DNA of 64,000 nucleotides from NCBI GenBank assembly GCA_019137255.1, contig WPDH01000220.1, positions 62,001 to 126,000 of the forward strand, in the 5' to 3' direction. The position numbers and the translations under genes were made by a program. Below the pieces are notes generated by a model. That model did no database searches and was not told the DNA's origin. It saw nothing but the letters and a program-made list of their open reading frames with translations. Positions 11,002 to 22,045 of the stretch are shown here, in pieces (position 1 is the first letter of the stretch; every line of letters starts with the position of its first letter). This stretch comes from Corinectria fuckeliana (lineage: Eukaryota > Ascomycota > Sordariomycetes > Hypocreales > Nectriaceae).

Positions 11002-12195
11002 ACCGATGCGATTCGACGCGACCTGTTCGGAGACAGCTTGACAACTTTAACCCTCTGCACGGGCTGGTTTCTCTAGCATGGCACACAACTTTGGGACATG
11101 ACAACAATTCAGCTTTGCTATTGCACCTCGTCAAGGGACGGAGCAGGAGATTTCAGGAGTGCGCTGGGATTTGGCATGGTTATTGCCCCCCCTGGCGCGC
11201 TGGTCGGGTAATTGATTAGGGGAGGAACGGACGGACGGTCTTATATGTAAAATAGTGCCAACATGCGTGTTTTCCTTTGGGTGGCTTTCCATCATAGACG
11301 GTGAAGGGGAACCAAGCATCTAGTGTACGCTGTCACTAATCATTTCTACCGAAACGTAAGGACCAAACTGGGCCAGCCCCTTTTTTTTTACTTGTGCTAT
11401 TCGGGCTGTAAACCCAGTCTTCTTGCCCTTCTTACTATATCATTCGCTTTAACACAGTCCTAATACCTCAAATGCAATAATGCCCTGACTCCCTAACGCC
11501 CTGGTGACCTGGTGCCCTAATTGCTCTGCTATTATTAACAGCTAGACTGTATTTAAGGAAAAGATAAGAGTGAATGTCGATTCAGGCAGATATACAGCCT
11601 GCCTAGAAATATCATACAGCTCGAACAGCACGACTCTTGTTTATTTCTCCCTGAGTGAATATTGAGACGTGTTGCACAAGGATGGAATGTATTTTAAGCA
11701 CTCAACTGGAAGGCCTTGTGAAGCATTCACGTTCAGCACTTCTGTTAAGCCGGAAGCTGTCACTTAAAGGGTAACTCAGGTACGACTAGGAACCAACTGA
11801 ACTTCTATCTATGTTTACACTGGCAATCATTCTCGTCTATCATGAACAAATGACCTAGCGGGTATTACAGTACCTATTTACTCTGCCTCCCGCAAGCAAG
11901 GTACTAACATTAGAATGTGTATAAATCGCCCAATCCCAAACATTCCACCTCCTTTTATCCTTACCCAAATGGATGGTTTACTCCCCTTCTTCCATGGACC
12001 CCCCCTCCCCTCTAACAAACCATTTTTTATTGAACCCCCTATAATCCACCTACGCGACTAAGGCGCTCTCAGTCTTCCCCTTTGCGCTTTTGTTTTGCAT
12101 AGCGCTGGGGTTAGGATGCCCGAACGAAGGAGTGAGGACTGGCCGTCAAGAGAAATAAGTGACGACGGCAGTCCGTTATTTTGTGGCGTGTTACC
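11002..12195. other. Intergenic between convergent VMA3 and ERG4, with repeat remnants
   Basis: Contains a decayed tandem repeat (11485-11525, CCCTGACTCCCTAACGCCC-like units). It also contains the 23-base segment 11615-11637 that matches the inverted-repeat element at 2107-2129. The rest is AT-rich without coding signs. Confidence 0.55.
11615..11637 (+). repeat. Second copy of the inverted-repeat element end
   Basis: Matches 2107-2129 at 20 of 23 positions. All three differences are T in the left copy against C here, two of them in a CpA context. A partner inverted end was not found nearby, so this copy looks partial. Confidence 0.5.
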
Positions 12196-14366
12196 TTAAA
12201 TAACGTACTAAAAGTGTGTTAGGGAGGCTGTTGGTCTTTTGATCAACGTGGGAAGAGGGCGTTTTGACTCACGGGGATAAAAAGATAGGGAACTCGTTGC
12301 TCATACTCGATCCAGGCCTCGCCGTACTTCTTACGGCAGCGGGTAATGTCTCGCGAAGCACGGTGGGCAATCATGCAGCAGAAGAAGACAGGGTAGAACC
12401 AAGGGAAGGGGCTCCTGCATTGGCAATTAGTATATGTTTCAAGGCGTTGTTGGGGAAGCCGGAGGTGTCACTTACTCAAACCCGGTAACGAGACCCCAGG
12501 AGATGGCGAACCAAGCATCGGCCGTGTAGTGGATCTTTCGGGCAAGACCGTACCAACCGTCGACGAGGATGGTTCCCTGCGGGCTCACGATAGTCTTGGG
12601 GTTGAGGACCGTCTGCCAGGGAACCTGGGGAAAGGTCCTGCGCCAGATGAGGTTGCCCTTCTCCATGGCGCGGAAACGGTTCTTCTGGCTGTTGCAGCTG
12701 TCCCAGACCCAGTACCAGAAGAGGTAGCAGACGAACAGAGCGGCGAGAATACCGCGGTTCCACCGGTACTCCTCGGGCGCGTGGTTAGCCAGGTAGATGG
12801 TGCAGTGGCAGTACGAGAGAGGAACACCAGCGAGGTTCCAGAAGATGAGCATGAAACCCCACTTCTCAAAGTACATGTCCCTGGGTCGCGTTAGCGGACG
12901 GTCCCACAGGACAAGGGGGATGGATGTAGCGAAGGTGACTTACCAGGTTGTGATGATGAGCTCCTCGCCCTTGGCGCAGGCATTGGCGTAGAGGAAGTGG
13001 GCCATGAGGATGAACCAGACCTCGCCAGCGACGTAGCCATACTGCTCGTACTGGCGAGCAGCAGTGCCGAGGCTCAAAATGAGGAGGAAGTACCAGGGCA
13101 TGCGAACCTCGAAGAACATCTTGAAGTCAAGGATGCCAAACATGCGAGGGTTCAACTCAGCACCCATGAAGAAATCATAGATGGGGTAGCCCGTCATGCG
13201 GTGCTGCTGTCCACGCCAGATGGCAGAGAAGTAGGCGACGAAGCTGACGAGGAAACCACTCAGAATAGCGACGGAGAGTAGGGGGCCAAAGTGGTCAATG
13301 GCGTTGTAAAGGGGCCAGACACCCGTGAAGTGCAGGCCACCGAGGACGGCGAGGGTGGTGTACAGACTGGCGTAGGCATTGCAGAAGTAGGGCAACTGCT
13401 TGCCTCCCAAATGCTCCAAAGGCTTACCCTTGCCCCAGACGCCGGGAAGGAGGCAGTAGCAGGCGCCCTCAAAGACAAGGTATATCCAATACCAAGCCCA
13501 AGCATAGGCGTGAGGATACGCGCCGGTGTAAACGAGGTTGACGAGATGCGCGCCGAAATCAGACCAGGACTGGCCCGGGTCGCGGGTGGGAAATTTGCCG
13601 TTGTAGTAGGTAGCTCCAACCCACATGTACCACATGAGGACGGGGAACAAGATCATCATGGCGAGGGTGCCGACGGAGCCACCAAACTCGAATTCTCCGG
13701 AGTAGTCGATCTTGGGATCCTGGCCAGGTCTCCAGCCGTCAACGACGTGGTCACCGTTTACCTCCTGAGCCTTGAGGAGAGTGGTTTCAGTGACCTTGAC
13801 GCCGTTGGTGTGTCCGTTGGCATATCCATTGGCGTATCCATTGGCGTGTCCGTTGGCGTGTCCGTTGGCGTGTCCATTGGCGTGTCCATTGGCGTGTCCA
13901 TTGGCGTGTCCGTTGGCGTGTCCGTTGGCATATCCGTTGGCATATCCGTTGGCGTTCCCGTTGGTGTTCCCGTTGGCGTAGCCATTGGTATGGCGGCTGA
14001 TGGGAGCCATGGTGTCGCTGCTGTCCTCGTCGAGGTCTTCGACAAATTTTCCGGTGCGACGGCGGACGGGAGGAGCGCGAGCAGTGCTCTCGGCGGCGCT
14101 GGAGTCGTTTTCAGGGTCTGATTGCTCGGGGGGGAACGAGGATTGGCGACGGCTTGAGCGACGAGGGGCAGGGGTCTCTACCATGCCCTCAAAGAGTTCC
14201 TTCTTTCTAAATGTGTCGAGAAAAGGTGTCAGTTTGCGATTGAGGGCCGAGGGACGCGGCAGGGTGTTGTTGGCTGGCTTGGGGGAGTAGAGCAAGCAAC
14301 GGAGCAAGATTGAGGCACGATCGAGACGTACCTGGGAGTCTGTCGCAAAGAATATCTTGACGACAT
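12196..14366 (-). CDS. ERG4: Delta(24(28))-sterol reductase, last step of ergosterol synthesis
   Basis: ER membrane enzyme that reduces the C24(28) double bond with NADPH to give ergosterol. Five exons: 14366-14332, 14206-12944, 12880-12476, 12414-12273 and 12207-12196, total 618 residues in consistent phase. Exon 1 encodes MSSRYSLRQTPR. The terminal exon is only 12 bases (Tyr-Val-Ile-stop), completing the conserved end LFIPYVI. Family blocks include VLMWYMWVGATYYNGKFPT, ISAIWRG-like FSAIWRGQQHRMTGYPIYDF, FMGAELNPRMFGILDFKMFF, KGEELIITTWDMYFEKWGFM and DGWYGLARKIHYTADAWFA. About eight to nine membrane segments are visible. Unusual: residues about 83-147 are 16 tandem tetrapeptides (YANG/HANG/HTNG) encoded by a 12-base minisatellite in the cytosolic N-terminal tail. 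A TATA box lies just upstream. Confidence 0.94.
13803..13994 (-). repeat. 12-base coding minisatellite in ERG4
   Basis: About 16 tandem 12-base units encode Asn-Gly-(His/Tyr)-Ala style tetrapeptides. Seven central units are HANG, flanked by YANG and then HTNG/NTNG/NANG variants, so the centre is more uniform than the edges. The repeat keeps frame and stays outside the membrane domain. Confidence 0.9.
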
Positions 14367-14394
14367 GTTGGCGAAGAGTTGGGCTTGGGATGAG

Positions 14395-14404
14395 CCTTTA
14401 TATA
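14395..14404 (-). promoter_or_regulatory. TATA box of ERG4
   Basis: The minus strand reads TATATAAAGG at 14404-14395, about 30 bases before the ATG at 14366. This implies a very short leader. Confidence 0.5.
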
Positions 14405-15520
14405 GATCAAGGACCTAGCAGCGTATAAGGCAACCTGCAAGCAACGAGGGTTGGACCCAGGCGGCTTTGACTGGGCCAGACTGCCGGGAGAAACGAGTGG
14501 TCGAAAAGACAAGTCCGGAACAAGGAGCGGGGGTGCAAATCAATACAGAGCCACGGACCAAGGACCAAGATCGAGGACGGAACAGGGCCGAAAAACGGCG
14601 TGAGCGTCTCAGGCAAAAGAAGAAGCGGTGTCGATGAGGGAGGTGTACTTCGTACGACGTGAGGCGTGAGGTGTGAGGCGTGTGGTGTGTGACACGTTCT
14701 CGCGACCACGGCGTGCGTCTACCGAGCGAGGCTTTGCGAACGAGAGTGTGTCGACGCAGAGAGACGTGGACCAAAAGAGAGCGCGGGAGAGACAGAATCG
14801 ACAGCCCGGCCGACCAGACAGGGAGGGGAGAGGAGAGAATGAGAGAACGGTCCGGGCAGCCAGGGGGGGAGGGGAGTCGGGGAACGGAGTGGCGTCGCGT
14901 ACGGAGCAGGCTGAAGTTGGATGCAGGCGTGTCTTTGGAGAATGGAGAATGGAGATTGCCCCTCCAGGGATTCGGATTTTGTGGGTTAGCGGAATTGGAT
15001 GTGGGAGGGAGTTGGTCGATGGCGATGGGCAAAAAAAGGAAAAAACAAGGGTGTTGTGCTATTGGTCCAGCCGGAGTCGGTTTGTTGACTTTCCACTGTC
15101 GCTTTCGGGACGGGGGGCTTTTACCGGGTGACCAGCGGCATTCAGGGGTTCCGGCGGGCCTATCACAGCAGGCGACAGCCGGTGAGGGGCCAATTCCAGG
15201 GCATCCATCACCCACTGCAGGGGGTCGGGTCGGGCCATCCATCGCAAATTTGTGAATTTTAAGCTCACGGATACGAATACGCCGCCGGGCTATGGGGGGC
15301 TGTTCAGACTGCTCCATTCGGTACTTGCATCGTTGGTGATGACCACAGCTTCGACCCAGGTACCACCACTCTTTCCGAATACTACTAGTAGTACTACTAG
15401 TAGTAAGCCTAAGAAAGTACGTACTGTAATCCCAATTCCTCCTGCTGGAAGGTCCCCTGCCAGAGCACAAGAGCACAGAGCACACCAAGAACAGGCCGCG
15501 CTTATTGGTCGCCTTGGCGC
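14405..15520. other. ERG4 upstream region, GC/GA-rich
   Basis: Long overlapping open frames on both strands (for example minus 15647-14415) come from GC-rich composition and show no protein family. A 24-base perfect palindrome made of two ACTACTAGTAGT units sits at 15381-15404. Confidence 0.5.
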
Positions 15521-15540
15521 GGCTGCAAGATTCGTATAGC
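15521..15540 (-). promoter_or_regulatory. Repeated TCGTATA element, inverted copy
   Basis: The minus strand reads GCTATACGAATCTTGCAG, 17 of 18 matching the three copies to the right. The plus strand holds TCGTATA at 15532-15538, the core of the yeast Upc2/Ecm22 sterol regulatory element. It lies about 1.2 kb upstream of the ERG4 start. Confidence 0.5.
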
Positions 15541-15793
15541 GATCTGGGGCCCGTCCCCACACACCAACACAAGCATATCATCCTGGGCCGGGCACCTTTG
15601 GAAGCTTTTCGCGATCTTCTACTTGTTCTTGCATAAGAATACACCAAACAACCGATGATCGATACCGTGACGGACTATACTTGACAGCATGATTCCGAGG
15701 TCTATTTCAGTGCCAGGATCTTATGTCGCTCGTCTTGTCTCGCGCCTCCCACCATGGATGGTCTGCATACTGCATACATCCGTAAGACCCACT

Positions 15794-15820
15794 TGCTATA
15801 CGAATCGTGCAGGACACTAG
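15794..15820 (+). promoter_or_regulatory. Repeated TCGTATA element, copy 1
   Basis: Carries the 18-mer GCTATACGAATCGTGCAG followed by GACACTAG. TATACGA is the reverse complement of TCGTATA. The core also holds the inverted half-sites ACGA-A-TCGT. Confidence 0.5.
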
Positions 15821-15944
15821 CCCCCGGCGTGAACCACGATCAACTATCTCATCAAGCTCACCATCTTGATCTCTTCTCGACTTGGTGTCTTGACTCCATT
15901 GAGCCTCATTTCGGCCCACTCGGATCCGGGTCTCGATGCCCGCT

Positions 15945-15971
15945 TGCTATACGAATCGTGCAGGACGCTAG
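15945..15971 (+). promoter_or_regulatory. Repeated TCGTATA element, copy 2
   Basis: The 18-mer is identical to that of copy 1, and the match continues through GGACGCTAG with one difference. It begins 151 bases after copy 1. Confidence 0.5.
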
Positions 15972-16109
15972 GCCTCATCTCGAAGCATCTCCTGCTGTTG
16001 CGCGTCAGCTCCACGATACCACTCCCCCACATCTTGAGCCTCGCTTCTTCTACGCATACTCCCGTGCCGTCTGCAGCACGTCACCCAGATCCGCTCTGCT
16101 CCGTCAAAG

Positions 16110-16136
16110 TGCTATACGAATCGTGCAGCGCGCTAA
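16110..16136 (+). promoter_or_regulatory. Repeated TCGTATA element, copy 3
   Basis: Identical 18-mer, then CGCGCTAAG in place of GGACGCTAG. It begins 165 bases after copy 2. Confidence 0.5.
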
Positions 16137-18229
16137 GCCCTGAGCTCGGCCATGCACTTATTCGACGACGTGCAGCTACATGCTGGTCTCAACCTCCGGG
16201 GCTTCGGGGTCCGCGATATCACACAAACGACTTCAAGCCGTACTGGGTACCTTTGAGGTTTCTTTCCCTCGACCAACATCTGCGTCGTCATCAACCCCAC
16301 CTCTGTAGCTTGATCCTTCTGTTCTCTCGGACCGGTTTGCCCTTGTGTGTTCCACCGCGGTTGGCGCCAGCTGGTATTCGTCAGCCGTGTAGGCGAATCC
16401 TGGCAGGCCATCGTTGGGAAAGTACTAAGGCCATTATCAGCCTAACAGGGGATCTGGTGTCGATGAGAGACATTCTATCGCCTCAGGGGGAGGACATCCC
16501 GTCCTCAAAGGAGTCATTTTCGCCCGGCAACAATAGACGAGGACTGCGTCTGTTGGCAAGGCTGACTTTGCCGGGCCCGACTTGATCTCAAAAGTCGAAA
16601 GAAGGATTCACGGTTGTTCAGGGTCAAATGAGGTCCCCGGCCAGCCTGCAGCAAGCTGTGACTGCCCATCTCCTTTCCGCTAGGACCTTCGGTTTGCCTT
16701 TTTTCACTCCAGTGCCTGTAGATGGTAAGACAATCCAGCTCTCTGTCACAGGGTCTCTGAAATGCCCTTCGTCCACTCTTCTCCTCGTTCCTTCGTATTC
16801 ATTAGCGTCCTTCCCCCCGAGTGTATGACATTGTAGTTGTTTTAACCCTAGCCACGGTGCCGTCTTTACTTGGGGCATCGATTTCATTGATATGTAATTG
16901 ATGAAAAGGTACGTGAAAGTATTAGCGGTGGTGTATTACAGCTCGCATGAGAGCAAGCCTCCTTTATATTCTGGCCTACCAACACTAAGCTCTGTCTAGA
17001 CGATAACGCTGCGACAAAGTTCGAATCCTACAGAATTATGTGTATGAACAGCAGCATTGTCGTTTTCGATCAAATCAGAACAACTCAAAACTGCGTAGAT
17101 CTCAACTTCTTAGACTCTTTACGGTAAGGTGAAATGATGCCTATTCTCGCACGACCCTCCATCTATGCCCACGAAGTGCAAGTCAAGCAGCAAACAAGCT
17201 TACTCTCGTCCGCTCATGGGGCTTCCCCAAGCCCATTTCCACTGTCGTCCAAAACCTAGCCATTTCTAGGTTCTCCTTTTTTCGACCACGCAACTGTCAC
17301 ATTCAAGAATATAAGTCTGCACTACATTACGCATAATTGGAGTGTGCGCTCCCCTTTTGCCTCAGTCAGCCATTATTTGACAGTAGCTAAGCTTCTAGGG
17401 CATGGCTCCGACGCATCCTCTCGAAACACAACAACGGCTCCAGAGCAACATTGACTCTTTCGCTACTTCCAGCTGAATCAAGAGATTATCTGCAAGGCTC
17501 CAGCATCGACCGTGTCTCATACAACTCGCATGCTATTACTTGTGACGCCAAAGACCTAGCCCGTGCGAAATAATATATAAGGAAACGCAAGAAGGGGTCA
17601 GAGCTGTCAATTCGGTGTCAAGAGTCCTCAGCAATGGCATTCACAACGTAACAATTAAGAAGTAAACAACTTATTATAGATAGCTCCATGTACGACTCCC
17701 GACATGACGAAAGCCATGGAGAATACCACTCATAAGGATACTATTCACATCAGGTCTCCTGATAGCTCATACCTATACTTGCCTACGCAGGCGTTGGTCT
17801 TTCCACACTAGCAGGTTCTCTCTACATAACTTCCAAATGAAAAAAAAAAAAACCCAGGCAAACCCAACTTTCAAGAGCCCTCGTCATTTTAAACATTTTA
17901 ATAGTTCGAGAGTTATGTCAAGCAAGTTTGTCAATACTGAAAAACACCCATCACCCGCGTAGGTATTCGGTTGAAAACTTACTAGTTCAGCTCTGATTAT
18001 ACTGCTTTGCAACCCAGGACTTCTTCATTGGTCGTACTCAAATGCGAACTTGATAATGGCGAGCTAAAAGGCTAGTCGTATCCCTGGGCATTAATTCCTG
18101 CCTAATCATACAGCTTAGGGTTCCGCCTACATGGTACACTATGTGCAAAACACGCTTTTCCATCAATGCCATGCAAATGCCCTCAGTCCCACTTATAAAG
18201 AGTCAAATGGCTACCCTATTGCGTTAATA
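16137..18229. other. Intergenic, no gene recognised
   Basis: The left part has overlapping frames without family features. From 16,870 to 18,120 the DNA is AT-richer and closed in all frames. An A11-type run lies near 17,840. I see no RNA gene. Confidence 0.5.
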
Positions 18230-19297
18230 TCAATCCCTCCCGAGGCGTTCCTTGGCTTCCTCCTGCCTCAACCTCTCCACCAGTTTTCCTTGCAAAAATG
18301 GGCCCAATCCCAAGCTAGAGAACAAGTTAGAAAGGTGTTCTTCATCCGTCCACTCTCGTGACGACTCACATTCCCGCGTTTGTCAAAATACGATACGTCC
18401 CGCTGGGCTGCACCTTGCCAATGATCATCCCTTTACCGTCCACTTCTACACTGCCCAGGATGTCCTCCGGCCACGCTATTCGGCCAAAGTCTGGCGGGTT
18501 CCGGCGGTCGCTTAGATGCACCCATCCTCCCCGACCTCCGCCTCCGGCTCCGCCCTGCGAACTTGCTCCGCCGGCCCCCGAATCACCGCCGCCGCCTTGT
18601 CGCTGAGAACGGCTTCGGCTCGGGCGCTTTGCCGAGAAGAAAGCCCCGCCCGAGCCGAGGTTGAATCCTCCAGGGCCAGCAAAGGCTCGCGCCTGGCTGA
18701 TCAAGTCCTCGTCCTCGTGGCCGTACTCGGACACCACCTCGTTGAGAATTGTGACAAACTCGGGGTTCTCGTCGAAAGACTGGGGAGTAGGTGGGTTTTT
18801 TGCTGTGGTGCCAATCGCAAGGCGCCCGGATGGAGGCTCGGTCTCGAGGTAGCTGAGGACATGGGTAAAGGGAGAGTTGGGGTTGTTTAGGACTTTCTTG
18901 ACTAGAGTCAGCTATACGCAAACCAGGCATCCCCATGAGGTGGTGAACTAACGATGGAGGGGTTGCTTGAGAGGCTGGATAATGCCCGGTAGGGCTTGAA
19001 CCCGTTTCGGGCAACGGAACGAAAGCTGGCTGCCAGCATTTCAGAGTCAATCGCAGATCCTAAGAATTGAGCTCCAAGTTCCTCAGAAGCTGCCCCACGA
19101 TGGATGACGTCCACACCAGTGACGCGAGATATGCGCCTATCGAGCTACATATGCAGTAAGCCGAAATCAATTAAGACGCCAAACGCGTCGACGCGGTGTA
19201 GGCCTAGACCTCCCGACAATTGCGGGACCATGCATAACCACAAGTGCAATCCCGATCCAGAAACCGACGAGGCAGCTTTGTACGAATCGACGCCCAT
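18230..19297 (-). CDS. Conserved fungal protein of unknown function with Gly-rich insert
   Basis: I do not recognise the family. Four exons fit the phases: 19297-19239, 19136-18953, 18896-18370 and 18314-18230, giving 284 residues. The middle reads RISRVTGVDVIHRGAASEEL, then FTHVLSYLETEPPSGRLAIG and ENPEFVTILNEVVSEYG. A low-complexity Gly/Ser/Arg stretch follows (about residues 180-215). The conserved-looking end is RIAWPEDILGSVEVDGKGMI, GKVQPSGTYRILTNAGI and LGLGPFLQGKLVERLRQEE. The last junction (GTGAGT donor, CTAG acceptor) is convincing. The junction at 18953/18896 needs a rare AAG acceptor to keep frame, because the nearer TAG sits too close to the branch site. Exon 1 is tentative. The start is only 54 bases from DPB2, so the two genes share a compact divergent promoter. 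Confidence 0.6.
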
Positions 19298-19351
19298 TTA
19301 GTTGCTGATCCAGGATATGTCATGACGACTCGATAAGCAGACGTCGCAATA

Positions 19352-21732
19352 ATGGACCATACGCCCGCCCCCATCTTTCGCAGGCAGCGCCCTCCCATCC
19401 CACCGTCTTCGGCGATTCCTTCGTCCTCTCCCGCCTTCGGCACCCCCGTCCACCCTCTCCGGCCCTTCGCCGTCAACGCCCCGAAAGCCGCGATCCTCCC
19501 CATCATCCTCCCTCCTGCAACGCTTCGACCCCTCGCGTTTCGCACCTTCACCAAGAAACACTCCCTCACCATCACCTCGTCCGCCCTGCAGGAGCTCGCC
19601 GCCTTCATCGGTCGGCACTGTGGATCGGGATGGCGCGAAGAAGGCCTGGCAGAACGAGTGCTGGAAGAGGTCGCCCGGAGCTGGAAGAACCGCAACGGCG
19701 GCGTCATCGTTGAAGGCAGCAGCAGAGAGTTGCAGGAGATCCTCAAGACGTTGGAGGGAAACATGAGCGGAGGTAAAATCACTGGCCCCGGGAGGGGGCT
19801 GCCGCGGGGAGACAGCATGCTCGACATTAAAGACGGCGACGTGTTGAACACCAGGCTAGGGTTGCGACCCAACGTGCTTTCGAGGGAAGACAGCAATGCT
19901 AGTTTTGGCATGTCCACGCTCGGTGTTCAAGAAGAAGCCGACGATGAGGAAAAGCACAACGACCCCAGAGCCTGGCTCAAGGTCGTCGACGCGTTCGACC
20001 AGCCGAGGTTGATCTACAACGTCGACAAGAAACATTTTGAGAGGTGACATCTACAACCACGACACCTCAACTACACAAGCATAACTAACCATGTCCTAGA
20101 GAAACGTCGGCGCCTTCATTATTACCTCCCGCGTCACACAAAACCACCGTCTTCCGCAATCGCTACAACGTCATCCACCAACGCCTCCTCCGCAACGAGT
20201 CCTTCCAAACGTCGGCCGTCTCCTCCTCCCGGAAGCGCACCCTGCACCGCTCCCTTTCCAATCAACAATCGCTCAAGCTCACCCCCATCGCAAATCTCCT
20301 AGGTCGCCATGGCAGCAACCACATGCTGCTCGGCCAGCTGACCATGCTCCCCACCGGCGACCTTGCCATCAGCGACATGACGGGCACGATTGCCCTCGAC
20401 CTCGCCCAGGCCGTTGCCATTCCGGAAGACTCCGCCTGGTTCTGTCCCGGAATGATCGTCCTAGTAGACGGCGTGTACGAGGAAGAGGACGAGTCTGTGG
20501 GCAAGGGACTCGGCGGGAGCAGCGGTGTCGGTGGCACACTCGGCGGTCACTTCCAAGGCTTCTTCATAGGCCAGCCTCCGTGCGAGAAGCGAAAGGAGAC
20601 GCTTGGCATCAGCGGCCCCGATGGAGGACACGAACAAACTATCGGCGGCGGCTTCGGCTGGATCGACTTCCTCGGCGTTGGCAGCGAGCGAGCCGTGGGC
20701 GCCAAGATGCGAAGGCTTGAGCATCGTCTCCTCGCGCCTTCGCAGGAGGACGACGACGCCCCTTCTCGCAACCGCATCGTCATCCTCGGCGAGCTCAACC
20801 TCGACCAGCCGCGCACCATCCAAGCCCTCCGAAAGATCCTCTCTCTATACGCCGCCGAGCCCGAAGGTTCCTCCCCCTTGACCTTTGTCCTGACGGGCAA
20901 CTTCACCCAGCAGGCCGTCATGGGCCGCGGTGGCAGCGGAGGCAGCATCGAGTACAAGGAATACTTTGACGCCCTGGCGTCGACCCTTGGCGACTTCCCC
21001 ACCCTCCTCCAGTCGTCCACCTTTGTCTTCGTCCCCGGCGACAACGACGGCTGGGTCTCGGCCTTCACGGCCGGCGCTTCCGTCCCGCTGCCCCGGAAGC
21101 CCGTCCCGGACATGTTCACCTCGCGCATCCGCCGCGCCTTTGCCACCGCCAACGCCGAGGGTGGGGGGAAATCCAACGGCACGGCCGTCTGGACCTCTAA
21201 CCCCGGCAGGCTCACCCTCTTCGGGCCGAACCACGAGCTCGTCTTGTTCAGGGACGACGTTTCCGCGCGCCTCCGCCGCACCTCCGTCCACCTCAAACCC
21301 AAGACGGCCGATGCCAACGAAGACGTACCCACCCAGGGATCCAACCCCCCCGACGAGGAGCCCCCGGCGTCCGAACCTATGGATCTCGACGCCGCAGCCC
21401 CCGAGGCGCCCGCCATTTCCTCCTCGACGCCCGCCCACGACGTCCACACCGCCCAGAAGCTCGTCAAGACGCTGCTAGACCAGGGCTACCTCGCGCCCTT
21501 CCGCCAGGCGATCCGCCCCGTACACTGGGACTACTCGTCCGCCTTGCACCTGTACCCGCTGCCCACGGCCATGGTGCTGGTCGACACGACGGCGCCGCCC
21601 TTCTGCGTCACCTACGAGGGCTGCCACGTCATGAATCCAGGCAGCGTACTCGTCCCAGGGCGTAAGGGTGTCGGGCGCTGGGTCGAGTACGAGGTTGGCG
21701 GCTTGGGCAAGTTGAGGGAATGCGCGTTCTAG
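19352..21732 (+). CDS. DPB2: DNA polymerase epsilon subunit B
   Basis: Second subunit of the leading-strand polymerase; it also contacts the CMG helicase through GINS. Two exons, 19352-20043 and 20100-21732, join as HFER-ETSAPS and give 774 residues. Residues 1-50 are Pro/Ser-rich. The central part has an OB-fold region (NRYNVIHQRLLRNE, HMLLGQLTMLPTGDLAISDM, WFCPGMIVLVDGVYEEE). The C-terminal half is the inactivated calcineurin-like phosphoesterase domain (IVILGELNLDQPRTIQALRK, FVFVPGDNDGW, LTLFGPNHELVLFRDDVSAR). A Pro/Glu/Ala-rich loop with PMDLDAAAPEAP (about residues 640-675) interrupts the last domain. Assignment is secure from these blocks and length. Confidence 0.93.
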
Positions 21733-22045
21733 TTTAAAGCTATCGGGATGGGTTGGCTTATTTGAAGGTTACACGGGGCGTGAATGGTTGGAATCGTAGG
21801 TTATGATAGACATGAGATGAAACTCTGCGTACAGGCCTAAGAGCCACAGCGTATATCCTAAATAGGTAGGCAGTGAAACATGTTATTAATGATCTTCAAC
21901 GTAGCATCCTCCGCGCTTCTGTTGTTAACCAAGTACGCGTTGGTTTCCTCAACTCAAAGGTTGAACGACTTTGATCAAGTTCCCTAGATAGAAGAAACCA
22001 AAAGAAACCCCAATAAACTCCACACCAGCGATGAAATCCATCCGA
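21733..22045. other. Short intergenic between convergent DPB2 and FUSC-like gene
   Basis: About 310 AT-rich bases serving two 3' ends. Nothing else seen. Confidence 0.5.

Noticed and set aside
13291..14121. 276-residue plus-strand frame with VGVSVGVS repeats
   Set aside because: It is the antisense of the ERG4 coding minisatellite.
14415..15647. 410-residue minus-strand open frame
   Set aside because: Arg/Ser/Pro-rich compositional frame beginning at a non-ATG codon, with no family blocks; it covers the ERG4 promoter and repeats.
15754..16585. Protein with LLYESC repeats
   Set aside because: The repeated peptide arises from the DNA element, occurs in different frames and also on the opposite strand; no intact gene explains it.
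20547..21467. 306-residue frame opposite DPB2
   Set aside because: Antisense shadow; the DPB2 strand has clear domain blocks.
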